This document shows positions 1 through 11,859 of a stretch of DNA of 64,000 nucleotides, piece after piece. The stretch comes from Silurus meridionalis (Eukaryota; Chordata; Actinopteri; Siluriformes; Siluridae). Numbering within the stretch: position 1 is the stretch's first letter; every line of letters begins with the position of its first letter. A program made the position numbers and the translations under genes. Location of the stretch: the NCBI RefSeq assembly GCF_014805685.1, contig NC_060906.1:8943346-9007345 (forward strand), given 5' to 3'. The notes under the pieces are model-generated. The model worked only from the letters and a program-made list of their open reading frames with translations, searched no databases and was not told the DNA's origin.

Positions 1-1011
1 ATTTAGACTTGGTCATTCTGTCCCCCTAAGTGAGAAACCCAAAACCTCATAATTCACTTATGGAAGTATATGGGATTTTCTGGATGTCCAATTTGTCTGC
101 CGAAATTTTAGGAACACTTCGATGGATCTCTGGATGCACACAGATGTTAGTAGGGATAGTAGATAGTAAGTCAGTAAGTGTCTAGAAGATGTAAATATTA
201 AAGGCAAATTAAAAAGAAGCACTTGCGCAGTATTCTCCAACATTCAGACTAATACTAATAAAACCCTCATTTATAACCCCACAACTTCTTTGTAGAAATT
301 ACACATTCTTTGTAAATGTTGTAATGACAAATATAAACTTTTTGTTTTGATTCATCTGCTTGCTTTTGCGGATTAATTTGTCCATTTAATGGTAACAAAT
401 AAAACTGCAACAATGATTAATAGAAATCCATAGGGACAAGGTTTGTGCTGCCCCATAAATGCTCATGTGAACATTCCTTATTCAGTGTCCATCGCTGTAC
501 TTGTACTGTCTAAAAACTGGTTCTCTCTCATTTTTATTAGTTTCTTTCAAATATTATTTTTCTAAAAAAATAAATGGCTACACCCATGTCAGAACAGAAA
601 AATAAGTATTTTTTATAAGTAATTAGTAATTTCCTGTTTAGCCTGGAACACTGCACAAAGGGATGTAAAAACAAACTTGTTTAACTTGGAGAATCTAAAT
701 CAATTTGAAAAGATACATAAGCTGGCTCTAGTGTAAACCCTGTCGTGAATAATTGCTCGTTTCGCTTAATCGTATATATTTTAGTTGTTTGCTCGCTTGT
801 TCAAACTTTGCATGCAGCTCTATGGAAAGAGAGATTCTTAGTTTTAGAGAGACTTTACAATGTTCAATAAGGTTCAAATAATAATAAAACAAAAAGGTTA
901 AAATTATAAAATAAACATTTAAACAATACCATTTCGGCAAAATGGCAAAGTGAATGATGAGAAGAACCATTTTAAGTAAGTGCAATTAAGATCAACAGTC
1001 TAGACTACAAT

Positions 1012-1322
1012 GGCTCAGGACCACAGGGTGCATAGAATCGCCTGCACACCTTAACAATAATGGAATTGTAATGAATGGACATTTGGTGTTGAGGATGTGG
1101 ATGGGTTCCCTTTTGAGTCTGGTTCCTCTTAAGGTTTCTTCCTCATGCCATCTCAGGGAGTTTTTCCTTCACCACAGTCGCCACTGGCTCATTTATTAGA
1201 GACAAACTTTTAACAATTACAAGGAAGAAACTTATACATTCGATTTAGTTCTAAAGCTGCTTTGAGGCAATGTCCATTGTTAAAAGCGCTCTACAAATAC
1301 AAATGCATTGCACTGAATTAAA
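1012..1322 (+). repeat. Teleost interspersed repeat, family A
   Basis: Shares long blocks with 44330-44540 (same strand) and 33420-33670 (opposite strand), including a 'ggttcctct..aaggtttcttcctcat' block, 'agggagtttttcctt' and a terminal 'gcgctctacaaatac' block. The directional, A-rich 3' end suggests a retroposed SINE or LINE tail. The class is inferred; the repetition inside this window is seen directly. Confidence 0.6.
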
Positions 1323-1829
1323 TAGTGTAAGATACACAAAGGAAAAGGGAGAGTTGAGATTTTGGCTGATGCCTGCGCATTCGAAATACGTCAAATGTTT
1401 GTTTTCCCACACGGGATCTAAGGAGGTTCTTTTTTTCCAAAACGTTCTGTTTTAGGTGTAGATTCAGGTCTTTCGAGGTTGGGATCGAACCTTTCAACCC
1501 ATTGTATACTGTATGCTGAATGTTGACTATGGTATCAACTCAAACATTCACAAGATAATGTCTATTCATAATTCATAATTCAAATGCGCCAGCTTCTTCA
1601 GCATATAATATTTCAGGCTACGCGGTTATATAAACACAGATTCTGCGATCACAAGTCGCTTCTGTTGAAGTGAATGTTTACTGAAGAATGTTCCAATAAA
1701 TGGTCTACAGACTTCCATTATATGTGTGTTGTGTGCCAAAGCTCTGCTTCTACAAGAGTCTCGATTAAAAAAAAAGGTCTTCTCAGTGAGAAAGCTCCAA
1801 GTACATGGTGAGGATTTGTGAGTGTGTTC

Positions 1830-1831
<2 letters not shown>

Positions 1832-1877
<46 letters not shown>
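1832..1877. repeat. (TG)n microsatellite
   Basis: About 22 uninterrupted TG dinucleotides. No gene function. Confidence 0.95.
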
Positions 1878-1880
<3 letters not shown>

Positions 1881-2316
1881 TAAGGGAGTGAAACAGTGGA
1901 TAGAAATTGCTTCTCTGTACAAAACGAATTTTTCGTGTTCATTTTGCCCTTGTAGCTTAACTTACAAACAATAGGACGTGTGCATGTGTGTGTGTGTATC
2001 AACATGTGTTTCAGATTTCCTTTGCAGCCCCACATGCTTTCCACACACAACAAATACTCTGGGACACCTGAAGGAGGCGCTGTGGCTCTTTCCCCAAGCC
2101 TAAATATTTCCTCCTGTTTTTTCTTCCTCTCTCTCCCTCCTTCATTACCCCACACACTCTTTCCTCTTTCGAACTGTCTGTTCGCAACATGCCACTTCTC
2201 TTGATCTATCTTCTCGGTCACAGAAAAATAAATAAATCAAACTGCAAATAATAAATCAGGTTTAATGTGAGCTTCGGTTGCCCGTCCATTGGGAGCCGAA
2301 GAGATGAATTGGGTTT

Positions 2317-2318
<2 letters not shown>

Positions 2319-2365
<47 letters not shown>
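2319..2365. repeat. (TG)n microsatellite
   Basis: About 23 uninterrupted TG dinucleotides within the SCFD2 intron, some 270 bp from exon 3. Confidence 0.95.
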
Positions 2366-2367
<2 letters not shown>

Positions 2368-2636
2368 TTGCTGTTTGGCCTCGTGTCAAGACGGCACTCA
2401 TTAAAAGCCCGTTGGAGCACAACGCATTTGTGGTTGTTGAACTGGTGCTAACGGAGCCGAGCTGCATTTGAGTCATGCTGTACTGGCACTCGAGTGTCAA
2501 TCAACCCTATAGGATTGGAGCTTACAACTGAGCAAGGCTGGTGTGTGTGGGGGTGTGTGTGTGACTGGAACTTGATGTGGCTTCATGTAAGAGATAGAGG
2601 AATTTGTGTGTGCACGTGTGTGCACATTGGGCATAC

Positions 2637-2764
2637 CCAGACCCATTTTGATTGGCAGCTTCTCTTTGCTGGCCGCTTCCACGAGCTGCCTCCTCACCTC
2701 CATCACCGCCTCCTTTTGCTTAGCGACGAGAATCGTCTCCCATAGCGACTGAGCTGCCGCGGAC
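2637..2764 (-). CDS. SCFD2: SCFD2 coding exon 3 (internal)
   Basis: Read on the minus strand after an acceptor CTCTCCAG. The reading S-A-A-A-Q-S-L-W-E-T-I-L then EAVMEVRRQLVEAASKEK and LPIKMGLG matches the stretch of vertebrate SCFD2 that follows the 'APGCL' segment. The exon is 128 nt; its first base completes the split codon left by exon 2 (CA|G), and it ends in phase 1 at a G|GTATGC donor. The phases of all three exons agree. It is separated from exon 2 by 18.7 kb, very long for a fish gene, and that intron is almost entirely repeats. Later exons were not found to the left. Confidence 0.93.
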
Positions 2765-3739
2765 CTGGAGAGCAGAGGTCATGTGTGGTCAATTGCGGGT
2801 AAATGTGGGTCAGAAACTATTGTAACTACTACAGTTTCATCGTGTAGCAAAGCAAAAGTCCAAGGTGGGCGTGGCTTACAACAGCAAACTCCTCCTCCTC
2901 CTTAGAATTCTCATCAGATATGATTGGCTGATGATTCTTTGTAATGATTTGTTCCTGTTATATTTGTCATTATCAGCTTTGGCACGACTTCTAACCAAGT
3001 CATAACAAAGAGCTATTTTCAATTTTTTATTATTTTTCTTTTTTTTTTTTCATCTTAATGAGAAGCACAATTGAAACAAACAAACAAAAAAACAAACAAA
3101 CAATGATACCTCATCACTTCCTGCCTTGGTCTAAAAAATGCCATGTAGTTTTTAAAATGTCCATCTGCCATTATTCAAGCCTCTTCTTACTACCTTATCG
3201 CTGCTAACCTTTTGTTAGGCTTTTTATGCAGAATCATCATTTTTTGTTATAACTTTTAAAAGGAATCTTACATGCGTTATTATTCACCAAATATACTTCC
3301 GAGGGATCATATTTAAAGAGAGAAACAAACCATACAAACATTCAATAAATAAAGTGCAGTATAGGTTATAAGGATTCAAAATGTCAGACATTTTCCCACA
3401 TCATTCAACAATAAGGCTTCAAAACAGAGTAAAATACAGTACTTTCAACATTTCTGTGTAGAATTTGCACATACAGTACCGTGAAGATATATAGTTTTAG
3501 CTAATTTTATGTTTAGTAAACGAATTTATAGTTAAATAAACAAACAACAAAAAACATTTATAATAATTTCTATTGTTCATTGGTTCAGTTCTTTTTGTGT
3601 TTTGACACCTGAAGCACTTCGAGTTATTTTGCTCTGCAAATCGCATTTATTATTTATTATTTATTATTACTAATATTTTTTCTATTCTTACAAAAAAACT
3701 CAAGCAAGTGCAGAAAATCGATATTATATACTAAACATT

Positions 3740-4370
3740 AAAGATACGGTTCACCCCATTGCGATTTCCATTCGATATGGTACAGATTGTTCACTTTTAT
3801 TTCTTTGGTGCAGACAAACTAGCCTTGATGAAATAAAAAACAGACGTTCTTTTCCTGTTCTGTCTCTAGGAAGATGCAGCTCTACCTCTGCCATGTTAAT
3901 CCACATTCTATGTAAGACTCGCTTCGGTCTCCGTAGTGTTGTGATACGCCGTGTTCACGTAGATGAGAGAACGTGCTCGAGAAACCGTTTAGCGAGGAGA
4001 AATCAACCTACATATCAAATATTGGTCCTAAATAATAAAAGTGGAGCGCATCTACAAAATAATTATGTATACATAAATTAGGGGGAGTGGTAGCTCCAGT
4101 GGGTAAGGCGCTGGGTTATTGATCGGAAGGTCGGGGGTTCAAGCCCCGGGATCGCTAAGCTGCCACTCTTGGGCCCTTGAGCAAGGCCCTTAACCCTACG
4201 TGCTTCAGGGGCGCCATATCATGGTCAACTCTGCGCTCTGACCCCAGCTTCTAAGCAAGCTGGGATATGCGAAGAACAACATTTCACTGTGCTGTAATGT
4301 ATATGTGACAAAGTCTATTCTTCTTCTTCTAAATAAATTGTTTTTTACTGATGCAAATATGTACAAAAAA
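3740..4370 (+). mobile_element. hAT-like interspersed repeat interrupted by a SINE
   Basis: The sequence from about 3760 to 4080 and again from 4331 to 4360 is collinear with 29800-30260, sharing 'ggaagatgcagctctacctc' and 'aataaattgtttttac'. In the 29800 copy the two blocks are contiguous; here they are separated by 250 bp of SINE. No transposase frame is visible. Confidence 0.6.
4081..4330 (+). mobile_element. tRNA-derived SINE
   Basis: Begins with a tRNA-like head: an A-box-like 'tagctccagtgggtaagg', then a B box 'gggttcaagcccc' about 45 bp later. It continues with 'cccttgagcaaggcccttaa' and a tail with 'aacaacatttcactgtgctg' and a short cttctt run. Related pieces occur at 37598-37735 (+), 39041-39147 (-) and 46615-46720 (-). 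The empty-site relative at 29800-30260 shows it is an insertion. Confidence 0.8.
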
Positions 4371-4935
4371 AAAAAAGGATACAAAAGCTTTGTGGAACAG
4401 GATCCTGAGACGAGGAACCAACCATTGTATAAAGTTAGAAGGAAAAGTAAGAGTGGTTGATGTCAAACGAAGGACAGGAAAGCAAAAGAACAAGCATTTT
4501 TTTTTTTTTTTAAAATGCAGAATACGAGAAGAAAGAAGGCGAGTGCCGCATGCGGGGGCGTCTCACTGACACACAGCCCAATGTTAAATCTCTTATGTTT
4601 TTCTTTTTCGATCCCCCTCCTCCCTCCATCCCTCCCTCCGTCTGTCTTTCCCCTTCTCTCCCTCCCTCTCTGTGTAACTGTTGCCATGTGTTGAATCTCA
4701 GGCATAATATGTTCCAGACGGGGTCCTGGCAGAAAGACCCCGACTCCGCCAAACTCCATCACTCCTAAAAAACGAGACTAAAAAAGCAAGAGAAATAGGG
4801 GCAAAAGCAGAGCGGTTTGGATCCCGTCTCGGTTTTTGTCTATTGTGAAGAGGACGTTTTGAGAAGTGTCATGTTGACTTAACTGACTCAGACTTTACTG
4901 TGCTTGGGGGGGCTTTAGGCTTTTGCAAAAATGTG

Positions 4936-4943
<8 letters not shown>

Positions 4944-5012
<69 letters not shown>
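4944..5012. repeat. (CA)n microsatellite
   Basis: About 34 CA dinucleotides without interruption, among the longest simple repeats in the window. Confidence 0.95.
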
Positions 5013-5016
<4 letters not shown>

Positions 5017-5347
5017 ACTCCTAACCACCTTAATTGCAATTGCAGGCTGGTATGTATAGCATCCTTGTGTGTAAGCGTCATGGTGTCCGGTGTAAGTGAT
5101 TCTGCATGTCACACACAGATGTACACATAGTCTACATGGTTCAAATACCAAAGTTAAGACTGGACCCTGTGTGCATGTGTATGTGCGAGGATCAGTGTGT
5201 GTTTTCCAAGAAGGCGAATGTTCCAGATGCAATACAGTATGGTTCCAATTTACCCCCCAAAATTGTCCTTTTCCCTCCCTCCATCGCCCATGCCTTACTA
5301 CGCGTTTCCCCTGGGCTACATGGACCAGCCATGGGGATAAATGCATA

Positions 5348-5349
<2 letters not shown>

Positions 5350-5399
<50 letters not shown>
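5350..5399. repeat. (TG)n microsatellite
   Basis: About 25 TG dinucleotides. It lies 340 bp from the CA tract at 4944-5012 in complementary orientation, so the two could pair in single-stranded nucleic acid. Confidence 0.95.
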
Positions 5400-5405
<6 letters not shown>

Positions 5406-5667
5406 AGTCTGTTTTCTGTGAAAACATCAAAATGTTGAGACAAGCATTTCTACCCTTTCTTTTTTTTTTCATGTTGCCATTCGTTCTTCTGTGTGTGCGT
5501 GTGGGGTTGTGTGCATGTGTGTGTGAGAGAAAGAGTGAGTGTGTGTAGGGGGAAGAGGGCAGGGGCAGTTGAACCCTTCCTGGAAATCCATGACAGAGCA
5601 GTCAAGAATGAGATTTGAACTAGCTAAATACTACGTAAACCAACAAATCTGTGGTCTTCTCATGCAG

Positions 5668-5669
<2 letters not shown>

Positions 5670-5706
<37 letters not shown>
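5670..5706. repeat. (CA)n microsatellite
   Basis: About 18 CA dinucleotides. Confidence 0.95.
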
Positions 5707-5707
<1 letters not shown>

Positions 5708-6280
5708 CCCCTAAGTCATCATACACTCATTTATGAACGAAAGCTGACCTGTGACAGAGCTGAAGCTGAAACATGGGGGAATAGGGGGACATCCAGGGTT
5801 CAGGAGGAACAAACAGGGCTCAGGATGTGTTTATTTATTTATTATTATTTTTTTTTTACAATATGACAAAGTACAGATTGCTGTTTCTACTAAAAATACC
5901 TTCCTAAATACTAAAGAAATAATGCAAACCTTTTTCTGTGAGGGCAAAATAATTTTTCTTTAATAGGGGTCGGTCTGTAACAGAACATGACATGGGCCGG
6001 AGTAACTACCAGTATTATTGAGGAGATTTTATTATAATCTTAAATGTATTTATTTTGCCTCCAAATGCTAGATTAGTTTATTAAAATGTTATACACCATA
6101 CACACAAATAAGCATCACTTTTCAAGAGATATATCGCTTATTAAAAGAGCAGTATTACTATCATGATGACATTTATTTATTATTTTCATTGCTGTTGTAA
6201 TCAGAATTTTATTTACTTACTTACGCATATGCAAATAATTGGTGAGTGAATCTAACAAATAATTAGGCTACGTTAATAAC

Positions 6281-6662
6281 TAGAGGTCGACCAATTGTGG
6301 ATTTTACTGATTCCGATAGCTAGGTTGAAATCGTATTACCTGATAACCAATAAATCAACCAATATTTTTTTAATGGATACTGGATTAAAAAACAAACAAC
6401 ACTAAATGTAAAATAGTACTGGAGTTTATTATTATTATTATTATTATTATTTATTTTACAAAAAATACATTTTAGATATAATTTAGCGCTCTCCGTGCAC
6501 CGTGCAGTCTCGCGTGTAAAAACTAAAACAGCACATTGCATCAGTGATTCCCCTCTAGAGGCCGCTCTCGTAATGACAGCGGACCGGAAGCCAGAATAAT
6601 TGGTATGGATTTTTGCAGATGGCCAATAGTTCAACTATTGGTGCCTAGATCTTGACCTTCCT
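6281..6662 (+). mobile_element. Non-autonomous hAT-like MITE, family B
   Basis: The left end TAGAGGTCGACC is mirrored at the right end (..TTGACCTTCCT). The element is flanked by a perfect 8-bp direct repeat, ttaataac, at 6273-6280 and 6663-6670. The interior shares 'ctctagaggccgctctcgta' and 'ggtatggatttttgcaga' with the copy at 17052-17440. No coding capacity. An 8-bp target duplication is typical of hAT transposons. Confidence 0.75.
6424..6453. repeat. (ATT)n microsatellite
   Basis: About nine ATT trinucleotides inside the family B element. Confidence 0.85.
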
Positions 6663-7142
6663 TTAATAACTAATGGAAAATATACTTTGAAAGCCAACCT
6701 TCAATATTAAATACAGATATGATATGAGTGCAACATATATTTAAAATTACATTTTCAAAATATGTCTCTGGAATTGTTCAGAGGGCCGTTCCAAATGTGA
6801 GGAAGGGCTCATTGACAATCTCAGACATTTCGAAAACCAAGGAAAAAATAATGACTCGTGCTCAGGTCAAATATCCGAATGGGGAAGCTGTGCTTTCAGT
6901 GATTGGCTGTTAAGTATTTTCAAAATTGCTTTGGACATTTTTTCATGGCAATCATTCTTTTCAATCCAAAATCAACACTTTTCCCTGTGCGACCATCTGT
7001 GCACAAAGTCCAGACATGTATTTAGAGCCTCAGAGAACCATAAATCAGTAAAAATGTATTGCTGCAACAGAGATGCATGAACTCTGAATATGTTCTTCAC
7101 CATATTAGTGAAGCAGTAAAGCAGGGTGGTGGAGGCATCATG

Positions 7143-7932
7143 CAGTAGTCGACAATAACAAAGTAAATGTAATTCGTTATTGACCTTAAGTAGCTTTTCA
7201 CGTATCTGTACTTTACTGAATTATTTCTATTTGGGAAGTTAGCAACTTCCCTAAATTTCAACATTAAAACTCTTTTCACTCAACTACATTTTGCAAAATC
7301 AGCACTCCATTTTTATTAATGAGTGGATAAACATTTACTGGTCAAACACGCAGCAAGCCAACAACCAGCATACAGTTCAGCGTCAATTTGAAAATCAGAA
7401 GATTTAGAGAGGAATAAACGATGGAAGAATCCCCACAACACCGAATGGCCTTATTTTTTTTAAGCTGTTGAAAAGGTTTTTGGGCTCATGATCATTTTAA
7501 AAGATATCAATCAGTTTTTGACTCATTAATATCATTCTATTAATAGAATCATTAGGGTTGCACAAGCCAGTGCACTCTTAGTGTCGGTCCCAAGCCTGGA
7601 TAAATGGGGAGGGTTGCGTTAGGAAGGGAATCCAGGGAGTTAGGAAGGAGCAGCCATAAAAAGAAAAAGAACATCATTCTATTAATAGAGTAACATTAGA
7701 GTCATTTTGCATAAACTGAGTTGATTAAGAGTCTTGTGACAAAATGATAATAAGAACATAATAGCCATAATAAATCATAGAACTTTGCATACTTGCGTAC
7801 ATTTGAAAGTAAATACGTTTGTACTTTTACTCAAATGAAAGTTTAAAGGGACACTTTTACTGGAGTCATATTTTACCTTTTGTATCTCTACTTTAACTCA
7901 ACTACATGGTTTGCGTACTTCGTCCACAGCTG
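7143..7932 (+). mobile_element. hAT-like element, family C, with nested LINE tail
   Basis: The left end 'cagtagtcgac' and the right end, whose reverse complement is 'cagctgtggac', form a terminal inverted repeat. The flanks gcatcatg (7135-7142) and gtatcatg (7933-7940) give an imperfect 8-bp target duplication. The body is collinear with 43039-43826, for example 'cataaactgagttgattaag' and 'ttactggagtcatattttac'. The host sequence (...agcagggtggtggaggcatc) resembles Tc1-like transposon DNA. No intact protein. Confidence 0.7.
7548..7672 (+). mobile_element. RTE-like LINE 3' tail insertion
   Basis: A 125-bp insert containing 'ggataaatggggagggttgc' and 'aggaagggaatcc', like the 3' end of RTE-type LINEs common in fish, ending in an A-rich stretch. 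It is bounded by a perfect 17-bp direct repeat, atcattctattaataga, at 7531-7547 and 7673-7689, the expected result of target-primed reverse transcription. Confidence 0.75.
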
Positions 7933-9009
7933 GTATCATGCTATGGAAAATATTTAGGGTTAAGGGCAAGACGGATGGAACCAATTGCAGCATACTGCCA
8001 AAGCTACACTAGACTAGAGGTAAATAACCAAAAAACATAAATCTGTTTAATGAATCTGTTTCCAACTGAATCTGCTGTTCACCAAACATCACCATTCAAC
8101 ATAACAGAGCAATGTTGCCAGGAAGAATGGGAAAAAGATTAGGATCCAGGTGTACATATTTGATAGTTATATCCCAGAAGGCTTGCAGATGTAAAAGCAG
8201 CCAGAGGTGGTTCTATGGAACACTAGATCAAGCGGCATTGTGCAACAGATGTTTGCTCTATCGCATGATTTTCTGTTAAGTTTTGGACCAAAACATGTTT
8301 TACATATTGTGAAACCCAAATGCCAAAAGAGGTGCAGGTGTGGAAAAGGCGTAGATTGGCGTCGGGCTGAATACAAATGCAATACATGCGCATTGTCAGT
8401 AAATACTTCATGGTTTGAATGTTACACTTCTGAGTACTCGCATTTATGCCAACCCTTGTGATTGAGTCCTTACTAAAACTATCCTGAACTTGTTTTTGGT
8501 CAATTGATACAATATGTTCCACAGTACTTACATCACTCTTGCACTCTTCAAAGCTTGAACTGTGTGAACCACAACATATTTCAAACTCTTTGGAGGAAAC
8601 TTGCTTCCAAATGATAAGTAAAAAAAACTATACTTAATCAATTTGTTTGTGCACTAAAATCACAGCACAGTAATGAGCAAACAATAACAGAAGATCTTCC
8701 ATGCGCAATATTATAAAGTAATAAACATGTCTGCTCATTATAGCTGTGTTTACCACTTAGTGTGTCTCTCATATCAAAGAATTACACAATTAGCTACATT
8801 CAACCCTGAGCAATTACACTGAAATCATTGCAGTTTGTTTATTGAAGTTAATCAACGTCTCATTCACTCATTTGGAGCAGGTCAAGAAACCCGATCTTTA
8901 TTGTCTGTGTGATATTATCACACTGTGTCTTGCAAACTCTGTATTAGTAAAGTGGGAAGAACAAAAAGACATGAAGGCAGGCAAGACAAACAAAAGGGGC
9001 TGAAGCGAA

Positions 9010-9740
9010 GGAAGTGCAAGGGTAGAGAAGGAAAGGCAAGGAAAAGCAAGGCAAAGCAAAGCAAGGAAAGAGAAGGGAAAAGGAATAAAAGGGCAGGCAA
9101 GAGAAGGGATGCCAGGGCAAGGGAGGGCAAAAGAAGGCAAGGAAAGAAAAGGACAGGACAGGACAAGACAAGACAGGAAAGGAAAGGACAGGAAAGGAAA
9201 ATAAAGGAAAGGAAAGGAAAGGAAAGGAAAGGACAAGACAAGACAAGACAAGACAAGACAAGACAAGACAAGACAAGACAAGACAAGACAAGACAAGACA
9301 AGGACAAGACAAGACAAGACAAGACAAGACAAGACAAGACAAGACAAGACAAGACAAGACAAGACAAGACAAGACAAGACAGGAAAGGAAAGGACAAGAC
9401 AAGACAAGAAAGGAAAGGAAAAGGAAAGGAAAGGAAAAGGAAAGGAAAGGAAAGGAAAGGAAGGAAGGAAAGGAAAGGAAAGGAAAGGAAAGGAAAGGAA
9501 AAGGAAAAGGAAAAAGGGAAGGAAGTGAAGGGAATGGAGGGATGTTAAGGAAGCCAAACTAATAGAAGCGAAAGGAAGGGAAGGCACAGGAAGGAAAGGA
9601 AAATTTAGGGAATGAAAGGGAAGAGAAAGAAAAGCAAGGGAAAGCATAGGAAAGGACAGGAAAGGAAAGGGAAGGAAAGGAAAGGAAAGGAAAGGAAAGG
9701 ACAGGACAGGACAAGACAAGACAGGAAAGGACAGGACAAA
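9010..9740. repeat. Pentanucleotide array (AAGAC)n / (AAGGA)n
   Basis: A purine-only strand built of 5-bp units. The centre (9233-9380) is a nearly pure AAGAC run; the flanks (9010-9230, 9385-9740) are AAGGA and diverged versions. The long open frames on both strands here follow from the repeat having no stop codons and are not genes. Confidence 0.95.
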
Positions 9741-11046
9741 AAAAAGGACATTAACTCAAAATACCTCAATCAATGAATCATATTTTTCAGTTCACTCATA
9801 CAGTACTTGATGAAGGATCAACATTACATTGTTGTGCTCAATGTTTCTTTCATCTGCTACTCAGTTTTTCTCTATCAGCAGTAAATTTGTCTTAGTGAGA
9901 AGACAAGACCACCACAGAAGATACACTGTCTGTAAGAATGCTATGTTGGAAAATACTAGATTTCTCATTTACATCATTAGCAAACAGCCGCGTGCTGTGC
10001 TATGCATTACATGTTCCTCAGTGTGTGTCCAGTGCAGAAGTACGTATAAAGTATATAACATAGAGGTATAATCTAAAAATGTTCGAATACTAGAACATAC
10101 ATCATCATACACATTAAATATAACACCACATTAAACATCCTGTTTAATAACATTTCTCTGAGTGAAACCTGGTTGCATATATCTGAAGCCAATCAAATGA
10201 ACACAAAGCACGATGTGAAAATCACATGTTGAACTGGCTGGGACATAGTGCAAGTCCATCAAAAGGGACCCACAAACCTACTTGGACACTGGGAGAACTG
10301 GACAAATGCCAAAAGACAGTAACTCGAGATCAGGATCAAACCTGGGAGCCTTTCTTCCTTTTCAGCAACCACTTCATCTTGATCAGTATACCAGAGAGAG
10401 CTTACACCATGAGCACTTGCCCAGGACAGGAATATACATCCTTTTTCTCTTTTACTGCCCCCTTCAGTCCTAATCCCTTGAGAATACACAAGCGTTGATG
10501 CATTTGAAACTAGGTTGAGCGGGCAAAAAGTGGAGCTGAGAATCGATTCATGAATGAAAAATGGCAATCCTGTGATCCAAATGGACCAAACATCACTGTT
10601 CCTGCAACTGAAACAAAGTCATTTATTCTTAAATGTACTGACAGCACCTTTATGTGCAATAGGGCGCTTTTATCTCTTCAAAGTAATACAGACTAGACTT
10701 TTGCTATCACACACAACTTCATTTCCTAATGTAGTCATTTCCTCCTCTTTACAGTTTGACCTTAAGGTGCTTTATGGCCATCGCCTGGTTTTATGATTCT
10801 AAAACCTGTACAGTTCTTTTTGGGGACTCAAACAGCAGGCCAGAGGAACATCACTGGCACATAGGACATCTTTTGCAGGGTTGAATTTAAGGCTGCGATT
10901 ATTTTTTTAGTTTCTTTAAGATTATTTGCCTAAATTAAATAAGAATATCTGTGAAAACTAAACCCATTAAATGCAATTAATTGCCATGATAAAACAAAAT
11001 ACAAATATATAAATATAAATATAAAAATCTGTTTTAAATTACTCTT

Positions 11047-11074
11047 AAATCAATCAATCAATCAATCAATCAAT
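11047..11074. repeat. (AATC)n tetranucleotide repeat
   Basis: Seven AATC units followed by an A-rich stretch. Confidence 0.85.
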
Positions 11075-11859
11075 AAAAATGTAAATGCACTGAATAGTGT
11101 TTTCTTATTATCCCAATCTTTGGAAACTCGTTTCCTTGGCCTGAATCTTCAGCTCGTCCCTTGCTGTTTTCTCTCCGTTTCTCTTTATTTTTCATTCTGT
11201 AACATCTTCTGTGTTTACCTGTCTGGAGCGCTCCAGAGTTTAGTGGATGGTGCGTCAGTAATAATGATCCGTGGGGAAACACATTGCTCCGTGTAGTTAA
11301 ATGGACTAAACGAAGCAAATTTTTTGCCACAATGATTTTTTTTTTTTTTTTGTATTCGAAATACTTAAGGAATCGTTTCAGACCTGAAGACTTCTGGTAA
11401 AAGAGATAAAGCTTTTCTTTAAAGCTTTGTATAATGTCCTTGGATTGTGGTACAGAGAAAGGGCATATGGCAAGCAGGAGCCTGTTTAAGAACCATAAAA
11501 GGTGTTGTGATTACAGATCTGTTAGTCTGAACCTGGGGAAAATGAGGGGTGAAATAGAGAGAAAACAACCCCGTGACACTTGCAAATTCAGCAAATGTAG
11601 CAGAAATTAACACCGGTTAGACTGCCACAAAAAGTATTCCTGACTTCTACTATTGCATATTTGTCATTCCTAATTGTTTTCGATCTTAAACCTAAATTTA
11701 ATACAAGGAAAAGATAACCTGAGTAAAAAGTTTTTGCCAATTGGCTGTATGAAAGATTTTCCCGCTTAGTTACTCAATCACCCAGTTAATCAAATTGACA
11801 AAATAGTTTAGTTAGACGAGACACTGTGTAATATGATTACTGCCAATCCAGTTTTATTT

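Larger units (their letters stand above)
1..2636 (-). other. SCFD2: SCFD2 intron (after exon 3), partial
   Basis: No SCFD2 coding sequence was recognised here, although the next exons (continuing after the K-M-G-L-G end of exon 3) should lie further left. The stretch is AT-rich and holds one interspersed teleost repeat (about 1012-1322) and two long TG tracts (1832-1877 and 2319-2365). The open frames crossing the TG tracts are low-complexity artefacts. Confidence 0.6.

Noticed and set aside
8898..9719. Open frames of 273, 207 and 159 codons
   Set aside because: Translations of the AAGAC/AAGGA simple repeat (F-L-S-F-P and Q-D-K-T-R patterns); no real protein.
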